Below, in pieces: positions 11,727-23,839 of a stretch of DNA of 64,000 nucleotides. The notes under the pieces are model-generated. The model had not been told where the DNA came from. It worked only from the letters and a program-made list of their open reading frames with translations, and did no database searches. The translations under genes were made by a program, and so were the position numbers. Every line of letters starts with the position of its first letter. Within the stretch, counting starts at the first letter, position 1. This stretch comes from Lytechinus pictus (Eukaryota; Echinodermata; Echinoidea; Temnopleuroida; Toxopneustidae): contig NC_087262.1 in NCBI RefSeq assembly GCF_037042905.1, forward strand, positions 5,108,001 through 5,172,000, read 5' to 3'.

Positions 11727-12645
11727 TATACTGTTTTAAAAATGTCTGACAAAGCATAAATAATTACTTTACTTAACATATCAGCTTGTAAACTTTTTTT
11801 CAGTCTCAGAGTCATCTCTTGAATCATGACTAGAAAGCAAAGGAATATAAACAAATTTATACAATCCACATGTAATCCCATGTAATGATAAAGTGGTAAA
11901 GGTAAGTGGCTATTAAGTGAAGCCAATCTCAATTTTTTTTTTTTGTGTGGGGGATGACAATGTCACACTCCTTAGTAAAGAATACATTAAATATTATAAC
12001 AATGTAGAAAAAGAATGAGTATTTGCATTATCAGCCTTCTAACAAACATTTGTAAAAACCTTACATATATTCACACACATTCATCAGCCTTTAATACAAA
12101 CCATAACATCATTCAGCATTGGCCTTATGTCACATTTAAAAACTTGAGATTTTTTTAAACTGTGCTGGTCGGTGGAAACCCTGCTCTTCTTGTTTGCAAA
12201 GAAATATGACACTGATTATCTTCTACTGAAAAAAATGAATATAAGAATCTCGAAATTTATATTTAAATCATTGTAAAAAAAAAAAAAAAGCAAGTACTGA
12301 AATATGGAAGAACATTATAACAAAACAAACAATTATCGCAATAAAACTTTCAATGTCATATAATAATAAATGATAATACATGTAGTTACATGTATATAGC
12401 GCTTATTACACTTTGTTTCTAAGCGCTTTACATTGCAATTATTATTACCCGGTTATCGGATCCTGGCATGCCCGCACACAATGTATGCACTTTCTCCACT
12501 CCCTGGGGAGCATTCCAACAAGAGTTCCAAGACCGATTGCCAGGCATACTACATGTACATACCCTTTTGCATAAAAACGGGGACCCATTTAACACCTGGG
12601 TGGAGAGTGGAAAAGTGTCAAAGGATGCTCGGCCGGTTACACTTC
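11727..12645. other. Intergenic stretch, probable repeat near 12395-12640
   Basis: No gene seen. At about 12395-12440 an inverted motif TAGCGCTTATTACACT/CTAAGCGCTTTAC precedes a more GC-balanced block up to 12640, the look of a dispersed repeat, but no second copy was found in the window. Confidence 0.4.
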
Positions 12646-13085
12646 GTAATTCCGAAGGTTTGTAATTCCGATTCACGTAAATTGCCTATACCTCAATGTT
12701 CGTTAATCCGAAAACGTAAAAGGGTTCGTTAATCCTATCATTTGTGGCGTTATTCTGAAGGTTCGTTTTTCCGAAGGTTCGATAATCCGAAAATGAAATA
12801 AGGTTTGATGTTCCGAAGGTTCGTTAATCCGAAAACGAAATAAGGTTCGTTAATCATTTCTTTTTCGGACTAACGAACCTTCGGAATTACGACCCTCATT
12901 TCGTTTTCGGATTGACGAACCTTCGGAATTACGAACCTCATTTCGTTTTCGGACTAACGAACCTTCGGAATTACGAACCTTATTTCGTTTTCGGATTAAC
13001 GAACCATCGGAATTACGAACCTTCGGAATTACGAACCTTCGGAATAACCGAACCTTCGGAATAACGAAGCTTTGGAATTACGAAT
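12646..13085. repeat. Foldback element built of TTCGTTAATCCGAA microrepeats
   Basis: The left half repeats GGTTCGTTAATCCGAAAACG and TTCCGAAGG; the right half repeats the reverse complements (CGTTTTCGGATTAACGAACC, CCTTCGGAATTACGAACC). The centre lies near 12850. The whole block could form a hairpin of about 200 bp per arm. Confidence 0.8.
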
Positions 13086-13616
13086 GTATGCGGCTAGGCC
13101 GTGGTGGGATTCAAACAATATATTCAAATTTCATTAAATGGAGTAGCATCCATCTGAATATTTGAATTTCTATCAAATAAATTATAATTATATTTGTGAA
13201 AGAGAAGTATGAAAGTTTTGACCTGATATTGAAATTGAAAAATATGACTTAACCACAGACCGACATAAAAAATGAACAAATTGACCTTGAGAGGGGTGAA
13301 CAGACTTTTCTTAGAATGAAAGTAGAAAGACTGTTTTGAGAGGTACATGTAGGCCTATGCCAAATCTCTTCCATGTACAAGTATGATGAAAAGTCCCCAG
13401 AAACAGGGGAGGGGGGAGGTAGAAGGCACAAAATTTGACGATTTACATGTGCAACAAGTAGAATGCATTAATTGCGCAACCCGTAAACTGAGCGATGACT
13501 TTTTGTCAACACTTTCATGGACGAAAATCCACCTATATGTTACTGATGACCCCCCCCCCCCTCCCCCTGTGTGATAACGGAACCGTTTTAACAAGATGGA
13601 AGTCATTACTTCTCTA

Positions 13617-14202
13617 AGGGTGTGTTCAATGTCAATTTTCAAATTCAAACGGCAACATGAAATATGATTGAAAACTCAATTAGAAAACACAGAATACAAG
13701 CACGATTAGCATGGAAAATATAGAGATGATTATTTGTCGATTGTCTTTAAATTTCCTGCTTTCGTTAGTGCAGCTTAAGTGCGCAGTTTAACCCATCACA
13801 AGAAAGGTCAATTCTGGCACCTGGGGCCCATAACACAAAACTTAGCAATGATTGTTGATTATTTTTCTATGATCGATTCCATTGACTACAATGTGTTACT
13901 GGACCCTGCTTGTGTACTGTAGGCTTCTACTGCGAGAGCAAATTTAAAGACGTTTCAAAACTCAGTCGTATTCAATGTCCCATTCGTGATGCTGAAGGTC
14001 GTAAAATCTGAGCTGATCGCGATTACAAACGCATCTTTTTCCTCCCAATTGTGATTTGATAGACATTTACTTTTACAACTGGTAATGAAAGACATTGAAC
14101 ACACCCTTTGTTTTCTCATTATATTGCGTTTTGTCATCAAGTTTTCAATCAGGATTCATGTTGCCTTTTAAATTTGGAAACCGACACTGAACACACCCTA
14201 AA
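13617..14202. repeat. Foldback MITE with GGGTGTGTTCAATGTC termini, containing another repeat
   Basis: Left arm GGGTGTGTTCAATGTC...GGCAACATGAA...GATTGAAAACT; right arm is its reverse complement, ending GACACTGAACACACCC. A third terminus (GACATTGAACACACCC) lies at 14092-14107. Inside, at 13823-13895, sits a half copy of the 3869-4013 MITE. A C run at 13550-13563 is just upstream. Confidence 0.7.
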
Positions 14203-14235
14203 AAAGGCGACAAATTATCAAGGGTTTGTCATATA

Positions 14236-14767
14236 CAGTGCGTCCCACAAAAAATGAAACCCGTTTTTCCGAGTTTTATGGAGATTTCACAAAATTTTAT
14301 TAAATATGCTTTTACTATTTGATTCTCATGGGAAGATCGGAATCTCATCTCTAATTTGAAATTAACAGCTTATCAAATCGTTCACGCATGGCAGATAAAA
14401 ACAATAAATATTGAGACATATCAGTAATGATTTGCGCAGAAACTCATGTGTGAATCTGAATCCACTCTCATTTCAGGGATCAGTGAGAGAATCTTAATAA
14501 AGAATACAAAAGAAATGCTAATGAGCCAATCGTCGAATAAGCACTATCGTTGTATCACAAACCAATCTTGTCAAATTTTTCTGCGCAACATGGTATTGAG
14601 ATTGACATTTCGAACTCGTTTTGCTCATTAATGCGTGAAGTGTTCATCACATCTTAATTAGGTATCAAAATAAAGAATAATTGAATTATATGATTATGTG
14701 AATTAGATTTGCCTTTGAAGAAAAAAAGACTTGGGAATCCTGGTTTCCTTTTTTCTGGGACGCACTG
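14236..14767. repeat. Mariner-like MITE (family M), complete copy
   Basis: Termini CAGTGCGTCCCACAAAAAA and CCTTTTTTCTGGGACGCACTG, flanked by TA on both sides. Related copies: 10300-10725, 33520-33976 and a fragment at 14850-14924. Non-coding; the 61-codon open frame inside is not conserved. Confidence 0.8.
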
Positions 14768-14849
14768 TATGATCAAACCAGTGCACTTAATAAAAGAATA
14801 TATATATAAACATAATTAAATGCTAAGTTCACTGATACAATTACTGGTT

Positions 14850-14924
14850 CAGAGGATATAATTCATTGGCCTTTAAAGAATAAAGACACGGGAATCCCGG
14901 TTTCCTTTTTTCTGGGATGCACTG
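14850..14924. repeat. Fragment of mariner-like MITE family M
   Basis: Carries the same right end as 14236-14767 (GGGAATCCCGGTTTCC then TTTTTTCTGGGATGCACTG plus TA), only about 150 bp away, so this is a partial second copy next to the complete one. Confidence 0.65.
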
Positions 14925-15014
14925 TATATACGCCTTGTCTAACATATGAGGACTAACCGACTATTCCCCCTGTTACATAATAATTCGGCTTTGAAGCCGG
15001 TCCTGGTGTTGGCA

Positions 15015-15260
15015 TTGATAGAAATAAGCAAAATAAAGCATGACATTCCAGCTATCTGTCGGGTCTTTTTCCTAGCAATGAACCATGCCCCACATGTGCT
15101 TATCTGTGCTGGCGATCTTCAATGTGATTTTTTTTCAGCTTTAATATATTTTCATGATTTCACAAAGTTCAGTCAATGTACGTGCTGTACTGTACCAAAT
15201 CTATATCTGGTGACAATCAACATCATTGCTTTCACAGACTTTCTCATGAAATAAGTGTTA
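15015..15260. repeat. Partial copy of TTAA foldback family T1
   Basis: Matches one arm of the element at 28617-29008 and of 41998-42307: CCCACATGTGCTTATCTGTG, ATTTCACAAAGTTCAGT, CTGTACCAAATCTA and GACTTTCTCATGAAAT occur in the same order and spacing. Confidence 0.65.
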
Positions 15261-16264
15261 ACTTCTTTCATCTATCTAAATTAATAAGTAAGTTTTATAT
15301 TAAATCTTTAACAAAGTAAACAACAAATCAACATCAACACCATTCCTGTTGACATAATAAACAGTTTACAAAATGAATGCACATCTACATACATTTCACA
15401 TAAAAAAATAAAATCTCGTCATAGTGACCGTTTTCAACCTCAGACAATAAAATATATAAAGGGGAAATTTGCAAATATAGAAGTTTTAAACCTAATTTCA
15501 TGATATTCGTAGACTTCAGTTTTTCGACCTCTTATACAATAACATGTACAATGCATTGGAAGATAGCAACAATGGAAGCTTAAAACTTCATTTCAAAATA
15601 TTTAGACCGCAAGAATACAAATATCATACCACAGCAATATTTGAGAAGAAACTGGAAAGCACTAGGATATCAAAGTTATTGCAAACTGTAATAGCAAAGC
15701 AAAATATATAAATACAAACATGTATTGTGATTGATGTATATTTGAGATTATAGAATACCTAAGCTGTATTACATGTATTTGAGAATTTCGTTCACGAATT
15801 CAAAGATGAGATGGAGCGCGGATCGAGTGCAGAGACCTAATTACAAAGTCATAAGGGTTGCAACGCTACATAGCTGATAAAGGCAACCAATCAATACATG
15901 CATAGAAAATACAACTTTGTTTATTGTTTTGCTTAGTGAGATGTTTTGTTAAATACAAGTGTTTATTGTAATTTCGTTGCTAATTTGTTCATGAACAAGT
16001 TGCAGAAATCAGTATAAAATTTTAATGAAACCACTGGACTATTCAAATAATGTAGATTATTCTGGTCATCGACCTTTTATGAAATGAAACACATGACATG
16101 TGAGCCACATTCGATCCACGTCCAACTCATGAAAGGGGTTATCAGTGACCCAATGGGCATGTCAGCCATTATCTGTATCAAATATTCAAACAATTGAAGA
16201 AAAACACAATCAGCAACTAAACCCTTTTAATCTTGAGAAGGAAAATGGCCAATCTAACCCACAA
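15261..16264. other. Intergenic, nothing recognised
   Basis: AT-rich sequence without exon-like frames, terminal repeats or a second copy in the window. Confidence 0.5.
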
Positions 16265-16727
16265 CCAGACCTGCCAACCTCTGGGAATGAAAAATTTTAT
16301 TCTGTGATAAAAAAAACTGTACTTTTCCCCAAAAAAGTGTATTTCATAATAAAATGCGTGGCGCACTCGCTCATCGCAGCGCTCAAGCTGCATGAAAGCT
16401 AAAATGCGCACTGCTCTTGCAGATGAAAAAAAAAACAACATTGAAACATGTGTATATCTCACCATGGTTTTAACAAAATGATTGAAAAAAAAAAAGTTAC
16501 CTGAAATTACATTGATCTAATAACCATATTTGTGTACGCTTTATGAAATAGAGACATATCGAGGTGATTTTTCTCAATAAATTACGATTTTGTAAAAAAT
16601 AAAATAAAAAATAAAAATATTTTTTTTTACAAAAACATATTTTTTAAAGAAAAAACCTACTGTATTTTGGTTGTAAAAACGTACTAAATTACGCCCAAAA
16701 CGTACTGGTTGGCAGGTCTGCACAACC
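16265..16727. repeat. MITE with ACCAGACCTGCCAACC termini
   Basis: Left end CAACCAGACCTGCCAACC and right end GGTTGGCAGGTCTGCACAACC are inverted; next to each are counterparts such as ACTGTACTTTTCCCC and AAACGTACT. Interior is A/T-rich. About 460 bp, no coding capacity. Confidence 0.65.
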
Positions 16728-17756
16728 ATCAGGGATGAAATATTGAGACCGGTACTGGCGAGTCTTTGTACAAGTGACTCGACCCAAGGCTAAGGCCGCC
16801 AACTTTTGAAAATGTGGCCTCGAGGATATTACATGTATAGCATACCTCCTATTAATTCTGAATTTCTGTAAAAATTCAAATGTATAATTCAAATTGAAAT
16901 GTAGAGTAATAATTTATATTTTTATGAAATACTATCCTTTAAATATAGTCACTATTTATGTACACATGCCGGTTTAAGGCAAATAATTCACATTAAAATT
17001 TCTTCTCTTGATTTTTTTTAATGAGAGGCAGTTTGATGACTCATGGTGCTCTTTAAACTTTCATAAGAATAATGCTTGCCAAATACACCCTGTTATTAAC
17101 CTTGATTGCGATTTTTTATTCATACATGATTAGGTCTTTTGTGTAAGGTTCAATGCATGGCTGCATGTAGGTATTAAAGTAGGCATCACAAGTATTGAAG
17201 AAAAAAAGGTCCAGTAATGCAAAATGCAAAGAGTGATTTCTAATTCTATTGACCAATTCAGGACAAAATGAACAGATGTTTGGCCTGAATATAATGTACT
17301 GTACAAGGCGGATTTGGAATACATGTTGTGAATCCAGGTTGATTTCATAAATAAGTTGAGCCTAATTCAGCGCATTTTTTAAAGAAACTGTACAATAATG
17401 ATTGCATACATTTACTTCTTTGTTACTCTTTTCCTACAATTAAAGCATTGTGACTTTTATGAGCCGATTGTAATCTGTTAATGAATACTAGCTTAGTACT
17501 ACAGTGACCTTCCCAAAAGCATGAATTTGGCGTCCTGTAACAGACGGGCGTTTTCATGATTACCATATAGACTTTTACTCAATACATGTATATGTAATGA
17601 ATGAAGCATAATCAAATTATGAAATTTGTATTATAGATTCAAAACGAGTGACTTGGCCTGATACATGTAACCGTTGATGCCGAGTCACAAATTCTTTTAT
17701 ACTTTGTATGAAAATAAATCTATGTAAAGGCATGAGTTTACGGGAACTGACCGAAG
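16728..17756. other. 3' flank of the SLC35D3-like gene, no other gene seen
   Basis: AT-rich. It probably contains the transporter's 3' UTR; a TTTATT (AATAAA on the minus strand) lies near 17116, about 640 bp past the stop. No repeat partner seen. Confidence 0.45.
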
Positions 17757-20700
17757 TCATGAAGATGGTGGGTGGCCGTTTGACATCCGATGCATGCGCT
17801 TTTGCTCAGTTGCAGTTGTAGGAACCTCGCCCATTTCACTCATAGAGATGGCGGACCCTATTCTCTTGATGTGCTTGATGAGACTCTCCCTGTACTTGGA
17901 AAACGTATACCAGAAAGCTCCGATGATATTCATGGATATACCCAGCACCATGTTCGTCGTCAACGTCACTCCCCCGAACGCGAAGATGCCGATGATCGTA
18001 GTCACGACACTCTTGACGACACCTACGATGCTGGTCGTCAGCGCGGAGTTCATCGTGGTGCACAGGAATTGAGAGTAATTGAGGACGCAGCCTGCCGTCA
18101 CGACGAATATGAGGATGAGATAAACTTGAAGGGTTGCCGAGTGAAAGAATAGGATGCACTCCTTGAACTCGGATGTGAGGAGAGAAAAGATGATGAGGAA
18201 CGGAAGACAGTTGAGACTGTTGATGTAGAGGATGCCGTTGGTCGACATCTCGTCTTTGAGACCGAGTCGTTGGACCAGAGTTAGGTAGATCCCTTGCAGG
18301 AATATACTGCAGATCCCAAACAGGTATGCTTTGGGATCAAATGATATATCCCCAAGGCCTGTACATGAAAAATAGTGAAAATAATGATGGTAGTGATGAT
18401 GATCATAAAAACTTATGTAACATTATTATTTGTTTGGCGTCACCTACATGTACGCCCGGGAGGCGAAAAGCGAACTGAATCATTATGACCCACAGTGACT
18501 GATAGGGGGAGTGCAGGTGGACCACTACACCGGGGTTTCCCCCTACTCTTATATGAATAGTGCAGTGGGTTCTTAACGTGCAAAGGTGGTGACTCTCTTT
18601 TACACGGGGCCTCCATTTAACGTCCTATCCGAGGGACGGAGTGTTTCCATTGTAACATAGCCTGCATCTATGAAACATGGGAGAGACGTTTACACATAAC
18701 GCACTGGCTTCAGTCATCAACCAGGGTGGACTCGAACCAACGATCTTTGGTTCGAAGGGCAGACGCGTTACCGACTGAATCAACAACGATAAAAACAGCA
18801 ACAATGACCATAATCAAACTAATAAACTATCTATGATGATGATGATTATTGAAGAATGATGATAATTGTGATCAATGATGGTGGTATTTCGATATGATAA
18901 TCAGATGATTATGATAATCATTATCATTATTACTATAATTGTTGTTTTTATCATCATTAATGTCATCATCATTACATGTATCATCATCATCATCATCACC
19001 ATCATCATAAAACACAAATAAGAAATAACATTAAAATAAAAATTACACTCTGCAAATTTTTCCAGCAATCAAAATGCAGTGCAACTATTAATTGAACTAT
19101 TATTATGGTATTAAATAAGAAATGATTGAATATCCCTTCTTCAAGATAATTTGCACGGAGCGAAGTCAAGGTTTGAATACTGATTGTGGTAATCTATTTT
19201 GTCGTAATCTATTTTGTCAATAGTGAAAGTCTCAATGAAAGTAACGGCACACCAACAAACCTCATGATCACAATCCATTCTTTAAACAGTATGAACAATA
19301 GAACAATTGGCAGTTGTTGGCACAGGCAATGCATACACCTTTTTTACAAAGACTCAATATTTAGGTGAAGTTTACGTCCAATGATGAATTATCACTAGGG
19401 TCACTGGCGGATCAAGGGGGGGGGGGGCAAAGCTGGCCTGTGCCCCCCCCCCTTTGAGAGGCACAATTACAATTTTTAATGTAAAAATGCTGTTAAAACA
19501 GAAGTGTGCCCCCCCCCCCCCGTTGAAAGTGAAGACCTTTTTTTTTCATTCTTCTTTTTTTTTGCTTGTCAAACTTTTCCTCTGGAAAATGTGCCTCCCC
19601 CCCCCCCCCCCCCCCGTTGAAAGTGAAGACCTTTTTTTTTCTTCTTTTTTTTTTTTGCTTGTCAAACTTTAACGTGGACGAAATGTCATTTTTGGTTAAA
19701 ACGGTAACCCCCTTTTTTTTGCTTGTCAAACTTTTCCTCTGGAAAATGTGCCCCCCCTTTGGAAAACCCTGGATCCGCCCCTGATTAGGGTAATTGAACA
19801 GACCTCTGAGTGGAACCATGCACATTGTAAAGGTGTCCACTACAATTTAAGAAAAACCTGAATTTTTTTATTTGACAACCCATATTGTCAACTACATAAA
19901 TTCAAGGTTTACCTAATAAACTAGGGGAACATAAAATTTTCCAACTTCTACTCATTCTAATTATACATTTACTATTTTTTCATAAAGAGAGTGAGAGAGA
20001 GAGATTCTCTGTGCAAATCTGTGAAAAATTGATATCTTAAATTTCATATACCTGGTAGTACAATACATCTTTAGAGAATAAAAACAAAATTTAAAGTGCA
20101 CTTGAAAGCTGACATTATTAGCTCATTCATTGCACATGCATAGAATAATTTCAATATTCATGTTCTAATAGTAGAACTTTTTGGTCTGGAAAACAGATTA
20201 AAAAATTGTACACTACAGTCCTGTGAAAAAACCTTGTACTATATATACACACAAAACTCATTTGTGTAGTGCTAGGCTAGTAGTCATATACAAAAGTTTA
20301 GTTACGAAGCAATACACGTCAGGAATACTATTGCCTAATAGTTATCATAAGTATATCAAATAATGAAATACATAGAAATTCCATGCCTTTGCTCTTTCTA
20401 ATCTTATGTCATCGTCTACTCTATATAATTGAATAAAGTTAGACTGAAGTAATCCATAATTCATATTGTGAGGAACATCATACTTACCAGCAACGACACA
20501 CCCAGCTGATGTCAAACTGACAGCTCCAATGATAGAAGCCGTTGGCCAGCCTTTCTTCAGAATACACACAGCCAAGAAGACGTAAAACAACGGCCCTGTT
20601 CTCTTCAAAACATTGTACATCGGAATATTCATCCCGCTGAGTGCACTTAGAGCAAAGGTCGAGTTCAGGACGTAAAAGAGTGAGGGCAAGAAACAAAGAC

Positions 20701-20899
20701 GAGCGTTATCCCGGGTATAGTTCGGTAGATCTGTCTTGCCTAGGAGGTGAATGAGTTTCAAGGCTGCCACGGTAACGCTCATTTGAGCAAGCATGATGAT
20801 TTCAGGGTAGTTGAACCCATAGGTGTTCATGGCCAATTTGTTGATGAATGACATGGAGCCCGAGCAGAGCCCGTAGAATCCTGCCGCTGCTAAACTCAT
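17757..20899 (-). CDS. SLC35D3: SLC35D3-like nucleotide-sugar transporter (two exons, complete CDS)
   Basis: Coding exons 20488-20899 and 17757-18358 (minus strand) join in phase 1 through a Gly codon, giving 337 residues. The start ATG at 20897-20899 sits just after an acceptor at 20922, so at least one 5' UTR exon lies upstream. About ten hydrophobic helices span residues 1-310, then a polar tail (IKHIKRIGSA..., ending HPPSS). Diagnostic stretches of the D3 type are SGSMSFINK near the N-terminus, SGMNIPMYNVLKR in the middle and VVAGLGDISFD at the exon join, then YLTLVQRLG. SLC35 proteins are Golgi/vesicle membrane carriers; mammalian SLC35D3 is tied to vesicle/granule biogenesis and receptor trafficking, and UDP-glucose transport has been proposed. 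The two-exon structure also matches the mammalian gene as I recall it. Assignment to D3 is by eye; SLC35D1/D2 is less likely. Confidence 0.85.
18432..18786 (-). repeat. tRNA-derived SINE family 2, copy 1 (in SLC35D3 intron)
   Basis: Near-identical to 47537-48171: GGCGTCACCT, GGAGGCGAAAAGCGAACTGA, GTGGACCACTACACCGGGGT, CATGGGAGAGACGTTTACAC. On the minus strand the end at 18786 reads as a tRNA head: TGATTCAGTCGGTAACGCG followed by GGTTCGAGTCC. It lies in the intron of the transporter gene. Confidence 0.8.
18787..19020. repeat. ATG/ATC trinucleotide microsatellite tract
   Basis: Interrupted ATGATG and ATCATC runs at about 18833-19015 switch orientation near 18920, so the tract can pair with itself. 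Confidence 0.6.
19402..19783. mobile_element. hAT-like non-autonomous element with internal tandem repeats
   Basis: Left end CACTGGCGGATCAAGGGG, right end CCTGGATCCGCCCCTG (inverted, a few mismatches). The 8-bp flanks ACTAGGGT (19394-19401) and ATTAGGGT (19784-19791) differ at one base and look like a hAT target-site duplication. Inside, a unit made of a C run, GTTGAAAGTGAAGACC, a T run and GCTTGTCAAACTTT repeats about three times. Open frames across it are low complexity. Confidence 0.75.
19792..20487. other. Remainder of SLC35D3-like intron, nothing recognised
   Basis: AT-rich intron sequence with a short GA repeat at about 19986-20003. No exon or repeat pair identified. Confidence 0.5.
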
Positions 20900-21119
20900 C
20901 TTTGCAGATATTATTCAAGACCTGAAAATAAAGACACAAAAGTGAGCAAAATATTCAAAAGTTTTACCGACTACTGTAAAGGACAAACTTTGATACAGTT
21001 AAACTCAAAAGTAGAGTCTTGACTCTACCATCTACATGTCACATTACTTCCATCAGCATCATCAGCATCAGCAATATACGGAAGAGAAGGTAGTCCTGTA
21101 AGTCTTCCGGTCGCTTCTT

Positions 21120-21560
21120 CTTAGGGAAATACAGACGATACAGCTTTGAGGGTACGCTAAAGAGTTGGATCACGTGCTACATAGTGAAGATTGGACCAAT
21201 GAATGTCCAATGTTCTTTTAAATGTATTTAGACTAGGTGCAGTTACCACTGACTCGGGAAGATTGTTCCAGTCATTGACAACTCTTTGACTGAAAGAGTG
21301 CCCTCTGAGGTTGAGTCTGTATTGTTGCTTAAAGATTTTCAACGAGTGACCTCTAGTTTCGCGGGCTTGGTGCATCGTGAAAAACTTATCAACTTGGCAG
21401 AAATCAATACCATGAAGAAATTTGTAAACTTGAATCATGTCTCCACGTTTCCTTCTATATACAAGTGAATGTAGTTTCAAATATTTGAGTCTCTCTTCAT
21501 ATGGCTTGTTGGCTAAGATTGGCAGTAATTTAGTGGCACGAAAGTATTTTCCATCTGTTG
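21120..21560 (-). pseudogene. 5'-truncated CR1/Jockey-type LINE fragment (RT C-terminus)
   Basis: The minus-strand frame carries the typical tail of a non-LTR reverse transcriptase ORF: KPYEERLKYLKLHSLVYRRK, then TRGHSLKIFK and FSQRVVNDWNNLPESVV. It stops near 21157. Only the last roughly 130 residues survive; the palm and endonuclease domains are absent. A CATCAG-rich stretch lies near 21050-21080. Confidence 0.75.
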
Positions 21561-21720
21561 ATTTTATTAAAATGTCAGATTTTGATACCCTCTCTCAACT
21601 CGTTTTTTCCATATTCTTAAAAAAAAACATTTGAACAACTATCACCCATATTTTTGATTGGCCACCCAATGCAATTTCAGTAGTTGATGCAAGGCCAAGG
21701 AGGAAAAAATTGAACATTTT

Positions 21721-23790
21721 GATTTTTTTTTTTTTTTTTTTGAATAATATTTTATTTTCTTCCTCTTTCAAATCAATAAGTTTACAATCACAATTCATAT
21801 AAATAAAGATTCTTTGTATGTATACAATCAATAAACAATCAAACAAATAAATATATCAATATCAATGAGATTACGAATATTTTTAAAATGATTACAAATG
21901 AAATTAAACTGCCAAATTTCTCTTCTATAACAATGTGAAAGCAGAGGGGAAAAACCCGTATCAATCGACAAAATAAAAAAAAACGTACTTTGTAAAAAAT
22001 GACTTTTTCCCTGAATAGAATAGAAATAATCTCTTTTGCACATATTAATTGTACAAGAAATAAAAAAAGGATAAAATATTATTTAAAGGTTGATTAGAGG
22101 AAGGTTATCCTAAAACATCCCTACATACTCACCTTACCCCCATACCCCCTCCCCCCTCATCTCTCTCCCCAGACACTCACACAAGCTCACTTCAACTCAC
22201 CACTACTCACAGCTCCCCCCCCCCCCTCTTCCCTGTCACAAAACTCACACATCCATCTACACACGTACACCCACACACAATGCATCCTGCTCTGGTACAA
22301 CTATCTGTATTTGAACAAATAAACAAAACAGAAACAAAATGAAGCAACCAATACATCCATAGTATTAAGAAAGGTATGCATTGATTTGTTCCCATTTCCT
22401 TAAGTGCACCCCCAGCTTCCCCTTTTTAAACGCTATTTGATATTCCGTATCTCTATACTCTTTAACCAAATGTGTCACTTTCTGTACGGTTGGCAATATT
22501 CCCTGTTTTCTTGAACTAAAAATGATATACTTAATTAAGAATATAATACAGTTTATTAAAGCTACTCTTGTAGTATTTCCAGATATCCCCATGAAAATTG
22601 TTTTCCAAACGTCACTGCCAAGTTCATTCAGTTGAAATATTTTACTCATCTCTTCCCATAATCGCTTAACTTCAGGACAATAAAAAAATAAATGTTGGTA
22701 AGACTCAACTTCTTTTTTACAAAAGGAACAGAAATTATCTGTCTCAAAACCGAATTTAAAAAGTTCCCTTTTTGTGTACACAGCCCCTTGTAATTGTTTG
22801 TATTGAAATTCTCTGTGTTTATTGCATAGCATTGCACATTTCAGTCTCAAAAATACTTCTTTCAGTTCCCCCATTCCCAAATCATATTCGGATTGCCCAT
22901 CTGTAACATGAAATACATAATCAATTTGAAAATTTTCAATGAAGTGGTCATATATTCATCTAGATTTTATATCACATAGTTTCTGAACATGCCCACATAT
23001 CATCAATTGAATTTCAAAGTTGTCTGTATCCATTTCCATAAAATCATTTTGTATCCACTCTTCTGTTATTACTGAAAATATCTTTTGAATTTTGAGCAAG
23101 TTTTCAGATGAAAATTTCAGATTATACCAGTATGAAACTGGTCTTAATTTACCTCCAAATATTATATCCGAGACCTTAACTATACCTTTCTGAAATAATT
23201 CAATATCAAAAAAGGTCTTATTATTAAGGCATAGACGCTTGTTATTAAAAATAATGGGATTACTTTTCCCTCCAAAATGTCTACACTTATCCAATTCGTG
23301 CCATGCCTTCAGCATATCTATGTAAAATAATGGTATACCTTTTAAATTCATTCTACTCGTATCATAATCACACAGAAATATGATTCGACCACCTAAAGAG
23401 CTAAAAAAATATTCGAAGGTTGCTTTCCAACCCGAACTTTTCCCTCCATCTAGCAAACGTTTAATCCACATTATTCGTTGGGTCTTAACAAAGACCTCAA
23501 AATTTGGAGCTCTCAGTCCTCCAACAGAATAGTCTTGATATAGAACCTTGCGTTTTATTCTATCTCTTCCTCCCCAAATAAAATTTAAAGAAATTCTTTC
23601 TATTTCCTTAAAAACTTCTTTTGGGACTGTCATCAGGGAAGAAACATAATTTAATTTTGAAAATGCATACATTATCAAAAGTTTTATTTTACCAAACATC
23701 GTAAGATCTCTCTGCTTCCACCAACCAATAAGTCTTTTAATTTTACTCAAGATTTCCTTATAGTTCAAAGCCTCAATTTAGAAATCTATA
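21721..23790 (-). mobile_element. L1/Tx1-type LINE, 5'-truncated, broken by stops, with poly(A) tail
   Basis: On the minus strand an open stretch at 22956-23768 (start WWKQRDLTMFGKIKLLI; FIWGGRDRIKRKVLYQDYSV) and a second at 22365-22880 carry the region after the RT core, typical of L1/Tx1-like elements. The second holds a zf-RVT style knuckle: FCSFCKKEVESYQHLFFYC. The two parts are separated by stop codons near 22881-22955, and the 5' part is missing. About 620 bp of 3' UTR follow, ending in a T run at 21722-21742 (a poly(A) tail on the minus strand). An inactive relic. Confidence 0.75.
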
Positions 23791-23839
23791 TAGTCCCTCT
23801 ACAAATTTGTTTTGACCAGCCCTGACCCCCACATCCCTG

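Noticed and set aside
17790-18159. Open frames antisense to and overlapping the SLC35D3-like second exon
   Set aside because: Shadows of the real coding frame; no recognisable domain.
19454-19840. Several open frames rich in Pro, Phe and Lys
   Set aside because: Produced by C and T runs within the hAT-like element.
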